Shown here: positions 27,414 to 36,700 of the stretch, piece by piece
Layout of the letters: each line of letters opens with the position of its first letter
Numbering within the stretch: position 1 is the stretch's first letter
Assembly (NCBI GenBank): GCA_000701945.1
Contig: KL370840.1
Location: 1,020,709-1,084,708 of the forward strand
Length of the DNA: 64,000 nucleotides
Direction: 5' to 3'
Origin: Anaerotruncus sp. MC2020
GTDB lineage: Bacteria > Bacillota > Clostridia > Oscillospirales > Ruminococcaceae
The notes under the pieces: generated by a model
Database searches by the model: none
Seen by the model: the letters and a program-made list of their open reading frames with translations, nothing else
Told to the model about the DNA's origin: nothing
Made by a program: the position numbers and the translations under genes

Positions 27414-27486
27414 ATGCAGGGGACGGCGTCCTCGACGTCCCGCAAATATACGAATGGCATACGCGGGCGACGGAACGTCTCCCCTA
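27414..27486. repeat. REP-like palindrome remnants
   Basis: GGGGACG-GCGTCCTCGA-CGTCCC and GGGCGACGGAACGTCTCCCCTACA lie between the two terminators and resemble the dispersed GTAGGGG family. Confidence 0.5.
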
Positions 27487-27515
27487 CAAAAAACGGCTCC
27501 CGAAACGGGAGCCGT
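27487..27515 (-). terminator. terminator of rpsB-tsf
   Basis: Minus-strand stem ACGGCTCCCG / CGGGAGCCGT with TTT loop, then TTTTTTG; 20 bases past the tsf stop. Confidence 0.88.
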
Positions 27516-27534
27516 AATCATTATGAATCAGAAA

Positions 27535-28455
27535 TTACTTCTTTATCATGTTAGCAACTTCGTCAGCAAGGTTATCTTCCTTCTTCTCGATACCCTCGCC
27601 GCGCTCATAGCGGATAACGTCAGTAACCTTGATAGAGCCGCCGAGCTTCTTAGCCTCTGCGTCAACATATCCCTTTACGGAGAGCTTGTCGTCCTTTACG
27701 AAAGCCTGCTCGAGGAGGCAGTTCTCAGTGTAGTACTTGCCTATCTTACCCTCAACGATCTTAGCGCGAACCTGCTCGGGCTTGGAAGCCATCTTGGGAT
27801 CCTCAGCCATCTGAGCCATCATGATCTCCTTCTCCTTCTCGAGAACCTCAGCAGGAACCTGCTCGCGGTTGAGGTAGGGAGCGTTGAGAGCTGCAGACTG
27901 CATAGCTACGTCCTTACCGATAGGAGCTACAGCGTCAGCAGCGAGGTCAGTGTCCATTCTTACGAGAACGCCGATGCTGCCGCCGTTGTGGATATAGGAA
28001 GCAAGCTTGCCCTCGAGTCTAACGAAGCGGCGGATAACGATGTTCTCACGGATCTTCATGCCAGCGAGCTCTGTGAGAGCCTCGCCTACAGTGCCGTTGC
28101 CGCCGCTGATGGGCATTTCCTTGAGAGCCTCAACGTCAGCGGGGTTCTTCTCGATGATAGTATTTGCAACGTTAGCAACGAAGTTTCTGATATCGTCGGT
28201 GTTAGCAGCGAAGTCTGTCTCAGTGTTTACCTCGAGGAGCACGCCTGTCTCGCCCTTGACTACGGCAGCAACAACGCCCTCTGCAGCAGCTCTGCCGCTC
28301 TTCTTAGCCTGTGTAGCAAGACCTTTCTCTCTGAGGAACTCGATAGCCTTGTCCATATCGCCGTCGTTCTCTTCGAGAGCCTTCTTGCAGTCCATCATGC
28401 CGACGCCTGTGGACTTCATAAGTTCTTTGATCTCTGCAACGGATACCTTACCCAT
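27535..28455 (-). CDS. tsf: translation elongation factor Ts
   Basis: 306 residues. Recycles EF-Tu by releasing GDP. Signature VKELMKSTG-type start (AEIKELMKSTGVGMMDCKKAL) with the UBA-like N-terminal domain, then TDFAANTD, the conserved core contact region. Follows rpsB on the same strand, the usual bacterial order. The 123-base spacer holds two palindromic repeats rather than a terminator, so read-through is likely. AGGAGGT upstream. Confidence 0.95.
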   Translation of the reverse strand: MGKVSVAEIKELMKSTGVGMMDCKKALEENDGDMDKAIEFLREKGLATQAKKSGRAAAEGVVAAVVKGETGVLLEVNTETDFAANTDDIRNFVANVANTIIEKNPADVEALKEMPISGGNGTVGEALTELAGMKIRENIVIRRFVRLEGKLASYIHNGGSIGVLVRMDTDLAADAVAPIGKDVAMQSAALNAPYLNREQVPAEVLEKEKEIMMAQMAEDPKMASKPEQVRAKIVEGKIGKYYTENCLLEQAFVKDDKLSVKGYVDAEAKKLGGSIKVTDVIRYERGEGIEKKEDNLADEVANMIKK

Positions 28456-28495
28456 TGTGAATACCTCCTGTTATATTTAAAATTCGTTTATTCAA

Positions 28496-28565
28496 GTAGG
28501 GGCGGATATTATCCGCCCTAATCAATGCTTGCTTTAATGTGCGGGCGGATGATATCCGCCCCTAC
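28496..28565. repeat. paired REP-like palindromes in the rpsB-tsf spacer
   Basis: GTAGGGGCGGATAT-TATCCGCCC (28496-28518) and GGGCGGAT-G-ATATCCGCCCCTAC (28543-28565). Each is palindromic and the two face each other, so the outer 14 bases also pair (GTAGGGGCGGATAT / ATATCCGCCCCTAC). Best preserved copy of the dispersed family. Confidence 0.75.
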
Positions 28566-28578
28566 ACATAATTATTTT

Positions 28579-29319
28579 TTATTCTGCGTCCTCAGCAGCA
28601 GCTTCCTCAGCGGGAGCCTCAGCCTCAGCAGCGTCGCCGCCCTGTCTGCCCTCGATGATAGCGTTAGCGATAGTGCCGGCGATGAGCTTTACTGCACGGA
28701 TAGCGTCATCATTGCCGGGGATAACGTAGTCGACCTCATCGGGGTCGCAGTTTGTATCAACGATAGCAACTATCGGGATACCGAGCTTCTTAGCCTCAGC
28801 AACAGCTATCTTCTCCTTGCGGGGGTCAACGATGAAGAGTGCTGCGGGGAGCTTCTTCATTGTCTTGATACCGCCGAGGAACTTCTCGAGCTTCTCTATC
28901 TCAAGGTTGAGCTTAACAACTTCCTTCTTGGGGAGGAGGTTGAAAGTGCCGTCCTCTTCCATAGTGTGGAGCTGCTCAAGTCTCTTTATACGTGTCTGGA
29001 TTGTCTTGAAGTTTGTGAGCATACCGCCGAGCCAACGAGCATTTACGAAGTGTGCGCCTGCACGTGTAGCCTCTTCCTTAACGGAATCTCCAGCCTGCTT
29101 CTTAGTACCTACGAAGAGCACCTCGCCGCCCTCTGCGGAAAGGTCGCGAACGAAGAGGTAAGCCTCCTCGAGCTTCTTGACTGTCTTCTGAAGGTCGATG
29201 ATGTAGATACCGTTTCTCTCTGTGAAGATGTACGGTGCCATTTTGGGGTTCCAGCGTCTTGTCTGGTGTCCGAAGTGAACGCCAGCCTCAAGGAGCTGCT
29301 TCATTGAAACTACTGACAT
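28579..29319 (-). CDS. rpsB: 30S ribosomal protein S2
   Basis: 246 residues. Start [27 protein letters not shown] and later [29 protein letters not shown] are diagnostic. The C-terminus has an Ala/Glu-rich tail (about 20 residues). Promoter with TTGCGG and extended -10 lies upstream, with a leader of about 110 bases able to fold. AAGGAGG precedes the ATG. Confidence 0.95.
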   Translation of the reverse strand: MSVVSMKQLLEAGVHFGHQTRRWNPKMAPYIFTERNGIYIIDLQKTVKKLEEAYLFVRDLSAEGGEVLFVGTKKQAGDSVKEEATRAGAHFVNARWLGGMLTNFKTIQTRIKRLEQLHTMEEDGTFNLLPKKEVVKLNLEIEKLEKFLGGIKTMKKLPAALFIVDPRKEKIAVAEAKKLGIPIVAIVDTNCDPDEVDYVIPGNDDAIRAVKLIAGTIANAIIEGRQGGDAAEAEAPAEEAAAEDAE

Positions 29320-29435
29320 TGTGTAGTCCTCCTTAAAAATTGGTTATTATTAATCCTCCGCATGGCTTGACTTACGGGCAACGGCAGAACTGCCGCACCA
29401 ACCCGCAAAAGCGCGTGCGTGCGAATTGCTTTAAT

Positions 29436-29464
29436 ATTATACCACATTCCTTATTTTTCCGCAA
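29436..29464 (-). promoter_or_regulatory. extended -10 promoter of rpsB-tsf
   Basis: Minus strand TTGCGG (29464-29459), 17 bases, TATAAT (29441-29436) preceded by TGG, giving TGnTATAAT. The leader to the start codon contains GC-rich hairpins (GCGGCAGTTCTGCCG), possibly an S2 leader. Confidence 0.75.
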
Positions 29465-29478
29465 GGGCTCGGCGAAAA

Positions 29479-29769
29479 TTAATCAAACAAACTTTTAAGC
29501 CTGTTTCTGCGGATATTTGTATGATATGTCAAATCCGTACATCTCACGAGTATGGTCTCGGTGCCGACGACCTCAATCGCCGAGCAAGGTATCTCAAGGT
29601 CCTCGCCGCTCGGGAGCAGTCCGAACAGCCTGCTTCTGCCGTATATGACCAGTGCCGCGACCTCCGACGTGTCCGTATCGAAGCGGATATCGTCGATATA
29701 GCCGAGCCGCTCGCCCGTGCCGAGGTCGATGACCTCCTTCGAGCGCAGCTCCTCCAGACTGCAAAGCAT
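29479..29769 (-). CDS. YlmC/YmxH-type PRC-barrel protein
   Basis: 96 residues. A small PRC-barrel protein, starting MLCSLEELRSKEVIDLGTGERLGYIDDIRFD and containing the SRLFGLLPSGEDLEIP turn typical of YlmC/YmxH, which is linked to sporulation in relatives; its exact job is unknown. Start at ATG 29769, GGAGGTG 8 bases upstream; the longer frame starts before the ribosome site. Confidence 0.82.
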   Translation of the reverse strand: MLCSLEELRSKEVIDLGTGERLGYIDDIRFDTDTSEVAALVIYGRSRLFGLLPSGEDLEIPCSAIEVVGTETILVRCTDLTYHTNIRRNRLKSLFD

Positions 29770-29829
29770 AGAAAAACACCTCCGCAACATCATATGCGGA
29801 GGCGCAAGTCCATTATTTTCAATTACGAA

Positions 29830-29988
29830 TTATTCCTCGTCGTCATCATCTTTTTTTCTGAACATCGCCGCAACAACGGTCACAGCCGCTATCGCCAACG
29901 CGATACCGCCCACGATGAGCAGCTTCTGCGCGGGGAAGTTGTCACCTGTTGCGGGGACAGCGAGTAAAAGCTCCGATACTATTTCCAT
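29830..29988 (-). CDS. 52-residue stand-alone sorting-signal-like membrane protein
   Basis: Translated from the sequence (too short for routine calls): a short leader MEIVSELLLA, then VPATGDN, a hydrophobic helix (LLIVGGIALAIAAVTVVAAMF) and a charged tail RKKDDDDEE. This is the layout of a C-terminal sortase anchor (xPxTG, helix, basic tail) but with only ten residues in front and no export signal. GGAGG 8 bases before the ATG and a near-consensus promoter 55-85 bases upstream support it as a real gene. Function unknown; no sortase gene is in the window. Confidence 0.7.
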   Translation of the reverse strand: MEIVSELLLAVPATGDNFPAQKLLIVGGIALAIAAVTVVAAMFRKKDDDDEE

Positions 29989-30042
29989 TTTGTTTTCCTC
30001 CTGTTTTTCTCAGTCAGCCGACAGGCTGCACGATTCAAGTTA

Positions 30043-30071
30043 ATTTTATCACACACGGTTTGAAATGTCAA
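30043..30071 (-). promoter_or_regulatory. sigma-A promoter of the sorting-signal microprotein
   Basis: Minus strand TTGACA (30071-30066), 17 bases, TAAAAT (30048-30043). A small hairpin CAGCC-GACA-GGCTG lies in the leader. Confidence 0.75.
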
Positions 30072-30105
30072 CTGCTGCAAAATGTGAACTTTTACAGCAA
30101 AACTA

Positions 30106-30600
30106 TTATGTTTTAGCGATACCAGCGACCGCAAGAGCCGCCAATCCGACCGCAAGAGCCGCTCTCACGACCGTGAGACAGGTTCTCAGCTGCCGCTCGC
30201 AGGGTCTGCCCTCCGCGAGCATATCGAGCAGAGTCCCGCCGTCAAGTCCGCTGAACGGCAGGAGGTTGAACACGCCCGCCGCAAGGCTCAGCCGAGCCGT
30301 TATCCCGCCGCAGCCCAGCGCCGTCAGCACCGCATACAGCAGCAGATTCGCTGTGGGACCGCTCAACAGGACGACCGCTCCCCTGCCGATATCAGCCGCG
30401 GGAGCAGCGACCATTCTGATACCGAAGAAGCTGAGCTCGGCGCGGCGGAGCTCCCCTCCCGTCAGACGGAGCGCGGCGAGGTGTCCGAGCTCGTGCAGCA
30501 GACAGACCGAGTAGAATGAGAATATCATCTTCCCGCCGCAGAAGAGGAAGAGCAGCCCGTTGAACAGCAGGAAGGAGAAGCCTACCCTGACCCTGCTCAT
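30106..30600 (-). CDS. M50 family (site-2 protease-like) membrane metalloprotease
   Basis: 164 residues, short for the family. Hydrophobic helix 2 carries HELGH (zinc ligands and catalytic Glu). NLLPFSGLDGGTL is the counterpart of the NPxxDG zinc-binding motif, with Asp as third ligand. Four hydrophobic segments in all. Resembles SpoIVFB-type proteases, which cut membrane-embedded substrates. The start overlaps the stop of the upstream small gene (ATGA), so the two are likely partners. No CBS or PDZ domain. Confidence 0.82.
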   Translation of the reverse strand: MSRVRVGFSFLLFNGLLFLFCGGKMIFSFYSVCLLHELGHLAALRLTGGELRRAELSFFGIRMVAAPAADIGRGAVVLLSGPTANLLLYAVLTALGCGGITARLSLAAGVFNLLPFSGLDGGTLLDMLAEGRPCERQLRTCLTVVRAALAVGLAALAVAGIAKT

Positions 30601-30896
30601 TTGTCAAACAGCCGTATCAGGAGCTCAAGCGGGTTCGGGAAGAGCTCGCGCGAGCTCTCCGTGAGTTCGCGCAGCCGCGAGAACAGCTCGCCCGATATGT
30701 CGGGACGGAATATATTCGTGATGATGAGTGCGGCGGCTATCATCATACACACCGCCGCCTGCATAGCGAGAATGTCGTCAGCTCCGCCCTCGCGCCGCCT
30801 GCGGGAGCTCTCCTCCGCAAGCTGCGCGGTATCGTCCTCCGCGGGGACGGCGGGACGGTCGTCGGTGACCGTCGGGATTATATACGTCTCGTTCAT
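30597..30896 (-). CDS. small single-helix membrane protein, putative partner of the M50 protease
   Basis: 99 residues with an acidic, Pro-rich N-terminus, an Arg-rich patch (SSRRRREGG), one hydrophobic helix (MQAAVCMMIAAALIITNIF) and a charged C-terminal helix (LFSRLRELTESSRELF). No family recognised. Overlap with the protease gene by 4 bases suggests a regulator or substrate adaptor comparable in position, not in sequence, to SpoIVFA (inference). Start ATG 30896, AGGAGG 8 bases upstream. Confidence 0.68.
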   Translation of the reverse strand: MNETYIIPTVTDDRPAVPAEDDTAQLAEESSRRRREGGADDILAMQAAVCMMIAAALIITNIFRPDISGELFSRLRELTESSRELFPNPLELLIRLFDK

Positions 30897-31011
30897 TATC
30901 ACAGCCTCCTTTGTATAATTCTACGGGGAAATGGGTAAAATCAGAACAAAAAAGCGGCTCGGCGTGCGAATAATTTCGTCAGTCGATGAGCCGCCGCGAA
31001 CGCCCGAACGA

Positions 31012-31040
31012 TTGACACTCACATACGAATATGCTACAAT
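31012..31040 (+). promoter_or_regulatory. sigma-A promoter of lipoprotein-radA
   Basis: TTGACA (31012-31017), 17 bases, TACAAT (31035-31040). Confidence 0.8.
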
Positions 31041-31101
31041 ATAATATTATGGAGCTTTACGCTCGAACAGACATACAGAACAAAAATCGGAGGTCTTAAC
31101 G

Positions 31102-32175
31102 TTGAAAACACTGAAAGCATTATTACTCGCAGCCGTATTCACCGCATCTGCGGCAGCTGTCGGCTGCTCCGATACAAAGACGTCATCGTCCCAGTCGGAC
31201 TCCGACTCGGTCGAGCAGGTCATCTCGCCCGAGAGCATCTCCTTCGAGTGGCAGAAGTCATTTGAGAGCAAGCTCGCGGAGTTCAAGAGCTCGGACAAAT
31301 TCACGCCCGACTCCGCCTTCGACCTCTTCGACATCACAGGCGACGGCAACCCCGAGCTCATCATCTCGGAGAGCACCGACAAGCAGGCTGTCTGCGAGAT
31401 ATTCACCTACTCGGGCGGCACGCTCTCGGAGCTCGGAACTGCTGGATTTGACGGCACATTTGACTATCTCCCCGAGTTCGGGCTCACGCGCGAGGAGTAC
31501 CACGGCGACGGCTTCCTCCTCGGCAAGTTCCGCCAGTATGCGGAGGGCGAGCTCACCGACTTCCTCGTATACAGCGACAACTCCGAGTCCGCATCCTCGG
31601 GCGTGACCATAAAGCATGAGATAAACGGCGCAGACGTGCTGCTGACCGAGTACGAGGCGGAGCTCGCTCCCTACGTCGACACGCTGACCATGCACCTCGG
31701 CAGGAAGTACACCTTCGGCGACGATTCGCAGAACTACGCTATACGCCGCGCCGAGAGCTGGGGGGCTGTGCTCGGCTCGAAGCGCAAGGCGGTATGCAGG
31801 AAGAAGCTTCTCGAGATAGCCGACGCTATGGGCGAGGACAACAGGGACGCGGCGTTCGAGCTCTGCGACCTCAACGGCGACGACGTGCCCGAGATAATCG
31901 TATCATCGGGCTCCGCGACAGACTCCGCCTGCACGATATACTACTTCAGCGGCAATGACATCGAGCAGCTCGAGGGCGAGTACGGCAGACACGGCAGGCT
32001 CCTCTTCGACATCGGCAGCCTCGTATTCTACTGCGAGACCGAGACGGGCATGACCTACTGGAGCCTCGCAGACAGCCAGTTCACCGCTGACAAGTACAAG
32101 AGCTCGGGCAGCATTATGGAGACAGGCAGGCGCTTTGCTCTCACAAGCACTGGCATCGACGCCTCACTGGTATGA
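31102..32175 (+). CDS. lipoprotein with EF-hand/FG-GAP-like repeats
   Basis: 357 residues. Type II signal peptide with lipobox AVGC (Cys22), then a Ser/Asp linker. Two DxxGDGxPE-like loops, DITGDGNPELII and DLNGDDVPEIIV, about 190 residues apart, mark two copies of a calcium-binding, propeller-like repeat, suggesting an internal duplication. Likely displayed outside the membrane; ligand unknown. The start codon is TTG at 31102, supported by CGGAGG 8 bases upstream and the promoter. radA begins 3 bases after its stop. Confidence 0.8.
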   Translation: MKTLKALLLAAVFTASAAAVGCSDTKTSSSQSDSDSVEQVISPESISFEWQKSFESKLAEFKSSDKFTPDSAFDLFDITGDGNPELIISESTDKQAVCEIFTYSGGTLSELGTAGFDGTFDYLPEFGLTREEYHGDGFLLGKFRQYAEGELTDFLVYSDNSESASSGVTIKHEINGADVLLTEYEAELAPYVDTLTMHLGRKYTFGDDSQNYAIRRAESWGAVLGSKRKAVCRKKLLEIADAMGEDNRDAAFELCDLNGDDVPEIIVSSGSATDSACTIYYFSGNDIEQLEGEYGRHGRLLFDIGSLVFYCETETGMTYWSLADSQFTADKYKSSGSIMETGRRFALTSTGIDASLV

Positions 32176-32178
32176 GCT

Positions 32179-33549
32179 ATGGCTAAGTCGAAATACGTTT
32201 ACACCTGCAATCAGTGCGGGTACGAGAGCTCGAAGTGGAACGGCAAATGCCCGTCCTGCGGCGCATGGAACAGCTTCGAGGAGGAGATAGCGGACGCCTC
32301 TCCCGCTGGCGGAGGCACGTCCCTCGCGAACGTCCACGACCTGTACGACGATATCCTCGAGCTCGCAGACATAGGCGCGGACAGCGACGTCCGCTATGAT
32401 ACTGGCATTGGCGAGCTCAACCGCGTGCTCGGCGGCGGACTTGTCAAGGGCTCTCTGGTACTGCTCGGCGGAGAGCCGGGCATCGGCAAGAGCACGCTGC
32501 TGCTGCAAATATGCCAGTTTCTCGGCGAGGAGCACTCCGTCCTGTACGTATCGGGCGAGGAGTCGGCGCGGCAGATAAAGCTGCGTGCAAAGCGGCTCGG
32601 GGTCGACACCGAGAACCTCTACCTCCTCACCGCAAACGACGCGGAGGCGATAGCAGCAACGATAGCGGGCAGCAACATCGACATCGTCATCATCGACTCG
32701 ATACAGACCATGAGCATCAGCCGCATCTCGTCCAGTCCCGGCAGCCTCACGCAGGTGCGCGAGTGCACCAACCTCTTCATGCGGACGGCGAAATCGCAGG
32801 AGATACCCGTCATCATCGTCGGACACATCAACAAGGACGGCGCTATCGCAGGTCCTAAGGTCATGGAGCACATCGTCGACGCCGTCCTCTACTTCGAGGG
32901 CGAGCGGCATCAAAGCTACCGCCTGCTGCGTGCCGTGAAGAACCGCTTCGGCTCGACGAACGAGATAGGCGTGTTCGAGATGCTCGACAAGGGGCTCGCG
33001 GAGGTGGCTAACCCGTCGCAGATGCTGCTCTCAGGCAGACCGCTCAATGTCTCGGGCACGTGCGTATCCTGCGTCATGGAGGGCAGCCGCCCCATTCTCG
33101 CGGAGGTACAGGCTCTCGCCGCAAAGACGAGCTATTCCGCTCCGAGGCGAATGGCAACGGGCTTCGACTTCAACAGGCTGAGCATAATCATCGCGGTGCT
33201 GGAGAAGCGCCTCGGCATATTCATGGGAAGCCTCGACGTATACCTCAACATCGTCGGCGGCTTCCGTCTCGACGAGCCCGCAGCCGACCTGTCAGTGGCA
33301 ATGGCGCTGTACTCGGGCATAATGGACAAGCTCATCGACGAGGAGCTCGTCGCATTCGGCGAGATAGGTCTCGGCGGGGAGATACGCTCCGTGCCGCACG
33401 CCTCGCAGCGTATCCGCGAAGCCGAGCGAATGGGCTTCAAGCGGGTCGTGATACCGAAGCAGTGTATGTCCGCGCTGGACAAGGACAGCTACGACATCGA
33501 GCTGATACCCGTATCGAACCTGAAACAAGCGTTTTCAATCATAAAATAG
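32179..33549 (+). CDS. radA: DNA repair protein RadA (Sms)
   Basis: 456 residues. Processes recombination intermediates. Four-Cys zinc finger at the start (CNQCGYESSKWNGKCPSC), RecA-like ATPase with Walker A GGEPGIGKSTL, the RadA-specific KNRFGSTNE motif, and a C-terminal Lon-protease-like domain lacking obvious protease activity. Usual length. Coupled to the lipoprotein gene upstream; ends at a strong terminator. Confidence 0.95.
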   Translation: MAKSKYVYTCNQCGYESSKWNGKCPSCGAWNSFEEEIADASPAGGGTSLANVHDLYDDILELADIGADSDVRYDTGIGELNRVLGGGLVKGSLVLLGGEPGIGKSTLLLQICQFLGEEHSVLYVSGEESARQIKLRAKRLGVDTENLYLLTANDAEAIAATIAGSNIDIVIIDSIQTMSISRISSSPGSLTQVRECTNLFMRTAKSQEIPVIIVGHINKDGAIAGPKVMEHIVDAVLYFEGERHQSYRLLRAVKNRFGSTNEIGVFEMLDKGLAEVANPSQMLLSGRPLNVSGTCVSCVMEGSRPILAEVQALAAKTSYSAPRRMATGFDFNRLSIIIAVLEKRLGIFMGSLDVYLNIVGGFRLDEPAADLSVAMALYSGIMDKLIDEELVAFGEIGLGGEIRSVPHASQRIREAERMGFKRVVIPKQCMSALDKDSYDIELIPVSNLKQAFSIIK

Positions 33550-33602
33550 GGGCAGATAAAGGGCTGCAATAACGGCAGCCGTTCACGCGCCGTCATACAA
33601 GA

Positions 33603-33634
33603 AAAGAAGGACTCCGAGGAGTCCTTCTTTCCTT
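33603..33634. terminator. terminator after radA
   Basis: AAAGAAGGACT (33603-33613) pairs with 33620-33630, ending in TTT-CCTT; can act in either direction. Confidence 0.8.
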
Positions 33635-33703
33635 ATCATTATATTCCTTGGGGAATGTTGCTGGCTAAGAAGTTTTTCCGACATCAGCAGTACTGAACCG
33701 CTT

Positions 33704-36700
33704 TTATGCCTCGGGCAGTGACGTTATAACGCCTGCGTCGAGCTTCTGGATAGAGAGCGCGTCCCTCGCGGTTACGCCGTCGCCGCGTGCATATACGTCA
33801 GCGTTGTCGACAGCCTCGGCTGTGAGCGGGAACTTATCCTTGTTCGCCAAGAACTGGAGTATCGCTACCGCGTCCGCTACGGACACCTTCTTGTCGAGGT
33901 TAGCGTCGCCGAGGAGCCTCTCAGCAGCAACCGTTGTGGTATCGGCAGCCGTAGTCGTCGTCTCGGTGACTGTAGTAGTCTCGCTCGAAGTCGTTGTCGT
34001 CTCGGTGACTGTTGTTGTGGTGGTTGTAGTTGTAGTGGTAGTAGTCGTAGTCTCCGTCGTGGTCGTTGTCTCCACAGCAGGTGCGCTGTCCGAATATACC
34101 ACGGGAGCGGAAGTCTGCGCAACACCCGAAGCCATATGGTAGCCGAGCGCCTTGTATGTGCCGTTTGTCTCGGCAAAGCCTGCGGGCTTGGGAGAGCCGT
34201 CAGCGTTTCTCCACGCGGTATGGAAGTCCGTACCCATAGCTGGAACGTTCAGCGTGATGAAGTCGTTATCGGTGGGAGTTACCACGTTGCCGACCTTGGG
34301 CTGACTGCCGTCCGCATTGAAAGCGCCTGCGCTGTAGTAATACTTGGAGTTATAGTAGAGCGCGTTCTTGACAACACCTTTGAACTTGTCATTCGTGAGC
34401 TTGATGCCCGCGGCATTGGTCTTGGAGACCTTTCCCGTATTGTAGTAGGTGACGATGTTCTGTATATTTGCGTCTGCGGCGTTTCTGTAGACCATGTAGT
34501 TAGCCTTGCCCTTGCCGCCTACGCCGTTGTTATATGCAGTACAGCCCGTCATCTCGCCGAAGAGCGGGTTATTGTTGTCGGTGAAGCCGCAGTTAAGGTT
34601 CTCGAAGGCGAGACAGTTCTCGACCTTGTGGCGCGTGCCGACTCCGCCGCCGCCGAGCTTGAAGCCGTTGCCGTCGCAGTCGCCGTAGCCCTTGCCGTCC
34701 TCGGTGAAGCCGTTGCGGAAGGCAATGCAGTTCTTGATAGTCACCACGCCGATAGGACCTGTAGCCTCCTTGGCGTAGAGGTCCCAGCCGTCGTCGGAGT
34801 TATTGTACGCGATACAGCCGTCGAACACGTTGCCCTCTCCGCAGGTGAGCTTCGCCGCGAAGCCGTCGGCGTTCTCCATAGTTGCGGTGTCGCAGTTGTT
34901 GCGCGAGGTGCAGTTCTTGACGAGGTTATTTGTAGGCCACTGGGCAATGCTGTTATATGAGCCGTTGAGGCGCGATATCTGCAAGCCTGTGTCCTGATTG
35001 TTCTCGAACACCATATTCTCGATGATGTTGTTGTCTCCCGAGAGGAGCATACCGTTATCGCCCGCATTCGCAATTGTGAAGCCGTAGAAGTGCCAGTAGC
35101 TTCCGTCGAGGACGAATCCGCGTGCGGAGGCGTCCACAGCCTGCCCCGTGAAGTCGAACCTTACCTTTGCGCCGGGATAAGCGGCAACGGTCTTGTACTG
35201 ACCCTGCGCGCCCGCATTAGCCTCCTCGATGAGGATAGTGCTCGTGTATTTATACGTGCCCTCGAGGAGGTAGATGAAACCTCCTGCCGGCACATTCTTT
35301 ATCGCAGTGAGTATGTCTGTAGGCGAGCTGTAGGACTTGCCGTCTCCGCCGCCGTTAGGCGAAGCGTAGATGACGTTCGCGCCCGAGAACGGGTACTTTC
35401 CGTTGCTCGCGGGAGGGGTGACCGTCCCCTGCGACGCAGTTGTCGCAGCGGTGGTCTGTATATCGGTAACAACCGTCGTCTGGGTGGTGGTGACAGGCGG
35501 CTGATACTGAGTCGTAGTAACAGCGGGAGCGGGAGTGTTATCCTCCTTGAAACCGCTTCCGATAGCGGTTATCTTGTCCTTGTAGCTGACGAGTGCGCTC
35601 TTGAGGGCAGTATTCACAGCATAGCTCTCGTCGTCTGCAGAGTTGTCGAACTTCCACTTGAAGTCGCCGCCGTCCACACGTCCCGCGCCCGCCGTAACGA
35701 TAGCGGGAACGCTGTCAGCGCTGTCGGGAGTGTAGGCGTACATTATGTTAGAGTCGGTATCGAAGTTGTTGTAGGTGGTGCCGCCCTGCTTGGTCTTTAC
35801 GCCCGAGGGCACCTTCTCATTGCGTGAGAACGCCTGATACGCGTCGAAGTCAGAGCCGTTCTGCTGATATGTGACATAGGACTTCTGACCGCTGATGACG
35901 TTGCCGAAAGCCTTGATGATACCGCCGTCCTCACTCGAGAACGTGCCGCCCGTAGCCACGTCGGAGCCCTGCATAGAGCTGAGCATGGGGTACTTGCAGT
36001 TACGGAAGTAGTTGTTCTCGACGAAGCATGACGCCGTCATCGTGACGCCGACGCCGTACTTGGCGTTGCCGTCGAAGTAGTTGTTGTAGCAGTGTACCGA
36101 GCAAGTTCTGATACGCGGGTGGCGCGAATCGGAGTGGTCGTACCAGTTGTGGTGGTAGGTGATGTAGTTGCTCGTAGTCTCGTCCTTCATACCCTGTAAG
36201 TTGCACTTGCCGTTGTCCCAGAAGTGGTTGAAGGAGTGGGTAACGTAGGTCGACTTCTTGGTATCGAGAGCGCCGTCGCCCTTTACCTGGTCGGCATCGG
36301 AGCCCGCATCGCCGTAGAAGAAGTCGCAGTTATGCACCCAGATATGGTCGTTGCCCTGCTGGAGACCGCAGTCGTCACCCTCCGAGCTGTTGCAGTTCAT
36401 GAAGCCGAGGTTGCGCACCTCGCAGTTGGAGGTGTTCTTGAGCACGAGACCGAAGCCGTTGAAGGTAGCGTCACTGCCGATGCCCTCAATAGTCAGACCG
36501 CAGGTCGCGGTGTCGACGTAGAGGTCGCCCTTGTTGAGGGTGGCAGGGTCGGTGATATTGCCGATGAATCGGATGCAAACAGGACCGACCTTGGTATTGC
36601 TCTTGAGCCCTGTTATTATGTTCTGAACGCCAGTAAGCGTGGTATTTGCGCCCTTCTTGTCGGGGAGAGTGACCGAAACGCTGTCCTTGTTTGCGTTGGT

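Noticed and set aside
33950..34080. Repetitive GTAGTCGTTGTGG-like tract as a CRISPR or tandem DNA repeat
   Set aside because: It is the Thr-codon run of the pectate lyase linker, with no spacer-repeat regularity.
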